A stretch of DNA of 7,457 nucleotides from Verrucomicrobiota bacterium. Its GTDB lineage: Bacteria > Verrucomicrobiota > Verrucomicrobiia > Chthoniobacterales > JAFAMB01. The stretch covers positions 1 through 7,457 of the forward strand of contig JAFAVN010000484.1 in NCBI GenBank assembly GCA_019242435.1, given 5' to 3'. Numbering within the stretch: the first letter of the stretch is position 1; the number at the start of each line of letters is the position of its first letter. The notes under the pieces are model-generated. The model did not search any database, was not told the origin of the DNA, and saw nothing but the letters and a program-made list of their open reading frames with translations. The translations under genes and the position numbers were made by a program. Below are positions 5,954 through 7,457 of this stretch, in pieces.

Positions 5954-6469
5954 TCACGAAACCGTATGCATCGCTGGGCGCATCTTTATTGCGCTATTCT
6001 TCAAAGTGAGGTGCTTGCTTTCGCGCGGCCAGTTGGCGGCAGTCCGGTCCGATCGTTGCTTTTGTCCGGGCGCAAAAGCAAATAGGGCGATCAGCAATAC
6101 CGAGAGAAATATGGCGAGGAAGCGCCGGCTCCGCGGGCTTCGTCGCCGTCTGGTGATTCGGTGTATCAGCACTACGACGCCCGGAATAAGCGCAATCCGG
6201 AAAGTGACGGATAAAATGCTTCTCCAATAACTGCCAGGCGCGAACAGAGCGGCAATCGGCGAACTGGTTGGAAACAGAGCTGCTATCAAAAGAACGAAAG
6301 CACCGATGACGAGTGGCAGGATGAAAACTAAAAGGAAGGCAATTCTCAGTCCGTGGATAACGTCTTCAAATTCGCGGAGATAATCCACTCGGCGTTGTGC
6401 CTTCGCCCGGCCATTTCGACGAGCTTCCGCGTAGGAGCTGTCGAGAGCGCCGCGATTCGAATCGTTCAT
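5954..6469 (-). CDS. Hypothetical membrane protein with three predicted helices (171 aa)
   Basis: I do not recognise the family. A polar N-terminus (1-40) contains several Arg and Lys residues and a short amphipathic REFEDVIHGLR segment. Hydrophobic helices follow at about 41-66, 84-103 and 117-134. The loop between helices 2 and 3, HRITRRRRSPRSRR (103-116), is very basic, so it should be cytoplasmic. A polar 37-residue tail follows. The start at ATG 6469 has no convincing ribosome-binding site. The gene converges with the winged-helix regulator (63-base gap) and lies downstream of the response regulator in the same direction, but 334 bases away, so a shared transcript is doubtful. The helix pattern and charge distribution suggest a real gene. 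The C-terminal tail is of ordinary composition and could be poorly conserved. Confidence 0.6.
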   Translation of the reverse strand: MNDSNRGALDSSYAEARRNGRAKAQRRVDYLREFEDVIHGLRIAFLLVFILPLVIGAFVLLIAALFPTSSPIAALFAPGSYWRSILSVTFRIALIPGVVVLIHRITRRRRSPRSRRFLAIFLSVLLIALFAFAPGQKQRSDRTAANWPRESKHLTLKNSAIKMRPAMHTVS

Positions 6470-6803
6470 CTGGGATTGCCTGACAGTGCTACCTGCCTGG
6501 ATACAAAGTTGTTATGGGACCGATTGCCGCGAGCTGATATCAACGTATATCCTTTCAGCAGCTGATTCAAAAATATCGGATAAAGATTACACCAATATTG
6601 CAGGAATATTACAAAGATTGGCCTGCTCGCTCGCTGGGGCCTAGGGCATCGAGTCGTAGGTAGGGCATACCGTCGTCGTTCATTCGTTCGATTTAAGGCC
6701 GCGACCGCGCCCACGACGCTTCGCGCAGCGATGAGGGCCCGGTCGCGCGTTGAAAACCCCGGATCGACGGCGGCGAAAGCCAATTTATTGATGGTATAGG
6801 GAA
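6470..6803. other. Intergenic region between response regulator and membrane protein
   Basis: No gene supported. The part nearest the membrane-protein gene is AT-rich, with two AATATT boxes 11 bases apart (6594-6599, 6605-6610) and repeated AAAGATT (6583, 6613), and could contain its promoter. TAGGGCAT occurs twice, 19 bases apart (6642-6649, 6661-6668). A GC-rich 48-base hairpin lies at 6700-6747. A 105-codon open frame on the - strand (6466-6783) has a low-complexity, Arg-rich translation typical of chance frames and was not called. Confidence 0.45.
6700..6747. repeat. 48-base imperfect hairpin, GC-rich
   Basis: The arms are symmetric about one centre: CGCGACCG (6700-6707) with CGGTCGCG (6740-6747), a C/C mismatch, GCCC with GGGC (6709-6712, 6735-6738), a partly paired ACGA/ATGA internal loop, then CGCT with AGCG (6717-6720, 6727-6730) closing a six-base loop TCGCGC. 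On the - strand it begins about 56 bases after the response-regulator stop. No T-run follows on either strand, so it is not a standard intrinsic terminator. A REP-like element or a structured RNA end is possible. Confidence 0.5.
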
Positions 6804-7457
6804 CTAGTGGCCTTGTTTTCGACGATAGTGTCGCTCCGTCAGCCCCAAGCTTTCGGCCATGTGAACTAACTCAACGAGAGATTCAGCTCGCATCTTCTGC
6901 ATGACTCTGGCTCGCTGGATTTTAACAGTGACTTCGCTCGTCCCTAACTCACCGGCTACTTGCTTGTTCAAGAAACCCCGAATTACCCAGCTCATAACCT
7001 CTCGTTCCCGTTGCGTCAATGTATCATACCGGCTCCGAAGCTCGGCGATTCTAGACTCATGTTTTCTCGTTGCCGCATCCCGTTCGATCGCTTGATAAAT
7101 CGCCTCGAGTAAGTCCCGTTCGTTAAAAGGCTTGGTCAGGAATTCGATGGCTCCTGCCTTGATAGCTTGGACGGTCATCGGAATATCGCCGTGCGCGGTG
7201 ATAAAGATAATCGGAATCTGATAGTCGACAGCTGCCAGTTGGTTTTGCAGAGACAGACCGCTTTGACCGGGTAGACGGACGTCCAGGACCAGACATGACG
7301 GTCCGTCCGGCCGGCGCTGGGCAAGAAACTCCTGAGCGGAAGAAAATGTTTGGACCTGCAGTCCCACTGACCGGATCAAGCTGCTGAGCGCCTCGCGAAC
7401 TGAGATATCATCGTCTACAACCAGCACCACCGGATCAGCCGGTTTCTCGGTCGACTT
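6804..7457 (-). CDS. Two-component response regulator, FixJ/NarL type with LuxR HTH (5'-partial at right edge)
   Basis: Receiver domain plus LuxR-type helix-turn-helix, in the FixJ/NodW/TodT style. Counting from the GTG at 7430, the acidic pocket is DDD (6-8), the phosphoacceptor D50 in LVLDVRLPG, the conserved T78 in FITAHGD and the K100-P101 pair in FLTKPF. The linker at about 115-136 is charged and helical. The HTH begins at LTQREREVM (138-146) and continues through NKQVAGELGTSEVTVKIQRARVMQKM (155-180). All phosphorylation residues are intact. The frame stays open upstream of that GTG to the last base of the window, adding nine residues (KSTEKPADP), and the GTG has no ribosome-binding site. 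The true start therefore probably lies just outside, and I annotate it as 5'-partial. A partner histidine kinase would be expected beyond the right edge. Target genes cannot be told from sequence. Confidence 0.9.
   Translation of the reverse strand, partial: KSTEKPADPVVLVVDDDISVREALSSLIRSVGLQVQTFSSAQEFLAQRRPDGPSCLVLDVRLPGQSGLSLQNQLAAVDYQIPIIFITAHGDIPMTVQAIKAGAIEFLTKPFNERDLLEAIYQAIERDAATRKHESRIAELRSRYDTLTQREREVMSWVIRGFLNKQVAGELGTSEVTVKIQRARVMQKMRAESLVELVHMAESLGLTERHYRRKQGH

Noticed and set aside
6466..6783. 105-codon - strand frame between the response regulator and the membrane protein
   Set aside because: It is Arg-rich, contains the palindromic hairpin, and shows no domain or plausible start; most likely a chance frame in GC-rich spacer.
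1..7457. CRISPR array, tRNA/rRNA genes, insertion sequence or phage genes
   Set aside because: No regularly spaced repeats, no tRNA-like cloverleaf, no transposase motif and no integrase or phage structural gene were seen on either strand.

Overview
The window looks like chromosomal DNA from a free-living, probably soil-type, Gram-negative bacterium. The base composition is fairly balanced, the intergenic gaps are generous, Shine-Dalgarno sequences are mostly weak, and it carries a FixJ/NarL-type response regulator, an MFS_3-type exporter and a QueA-like paralog. Verrucomicrobiota, Acidobacteriota or a proteobacterium would all fit. The lineage is a guess: there is no rRNA or other marker here.

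Layout. (1) 1-959: the last 38 codons of a probable membrane protein run in from the left edge on the + strand (1-117). They face a small two-helix membrane protein of unknown function on the - strand (262-663). An intergenic stretch with short palindromes follows (664-959). (2) 960-2675: a 571-residue major-facilitator transporter of the MFS_3 ('transmembrane secretion effector', EntS-like) type, with a C-terminal antibiotic-biosynthesis-monooxygenase-like domain. A stem-loop spans its stop codon. (3) 2676-3247: 572 bases with no recognisable gene, several small hairpins and a two-copy 20-bp tandem repeat. (4) 3248-5891: the most interesting part. A - strand gene pair encodes a short-chain dehydrogenase/reductase (SDR) and then, three bases later, a QueA-like protein. 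They are divergent from a + strand winged-helix regulator with a SufR-like cysteine-rich C-terminus. In the SDR-regulator intergenic region, two near-identical 23-bp sites lie 36 bp apart over the best candidate promoter of the pair. (5) 5954-7457: a three-helix membrane protein of unknown function and a FixJ/NarL-type response regulator, both on the - strand. The regulator's reading frame runs off the right edge. A 48-base imperfect hairpin lies between them.

How it fits together. The SDR and QueA-like genes are almost certainly one operon: the ribosome-binding site of the second directly abuts the stop codon of the first. The divergent regulator is the obvious candidate to control them and itself through the paired sites. 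The QueA-like protein keeps the fold-wide motifs of S-adenosylmethionine:tRNA ribosyltransferase-isomerase but departs from the housekeeping enzyme at several normally invariant blocks. No tgt, queG or queC-F gene is nearby. My reading is a self-contained, effector- or redox-controlled unit in which a QueA paralog acts with an oxidoreductase on an unknown substrate. The transporter, the small membrane proteins and the response regulator show no clear functional link to this unit.
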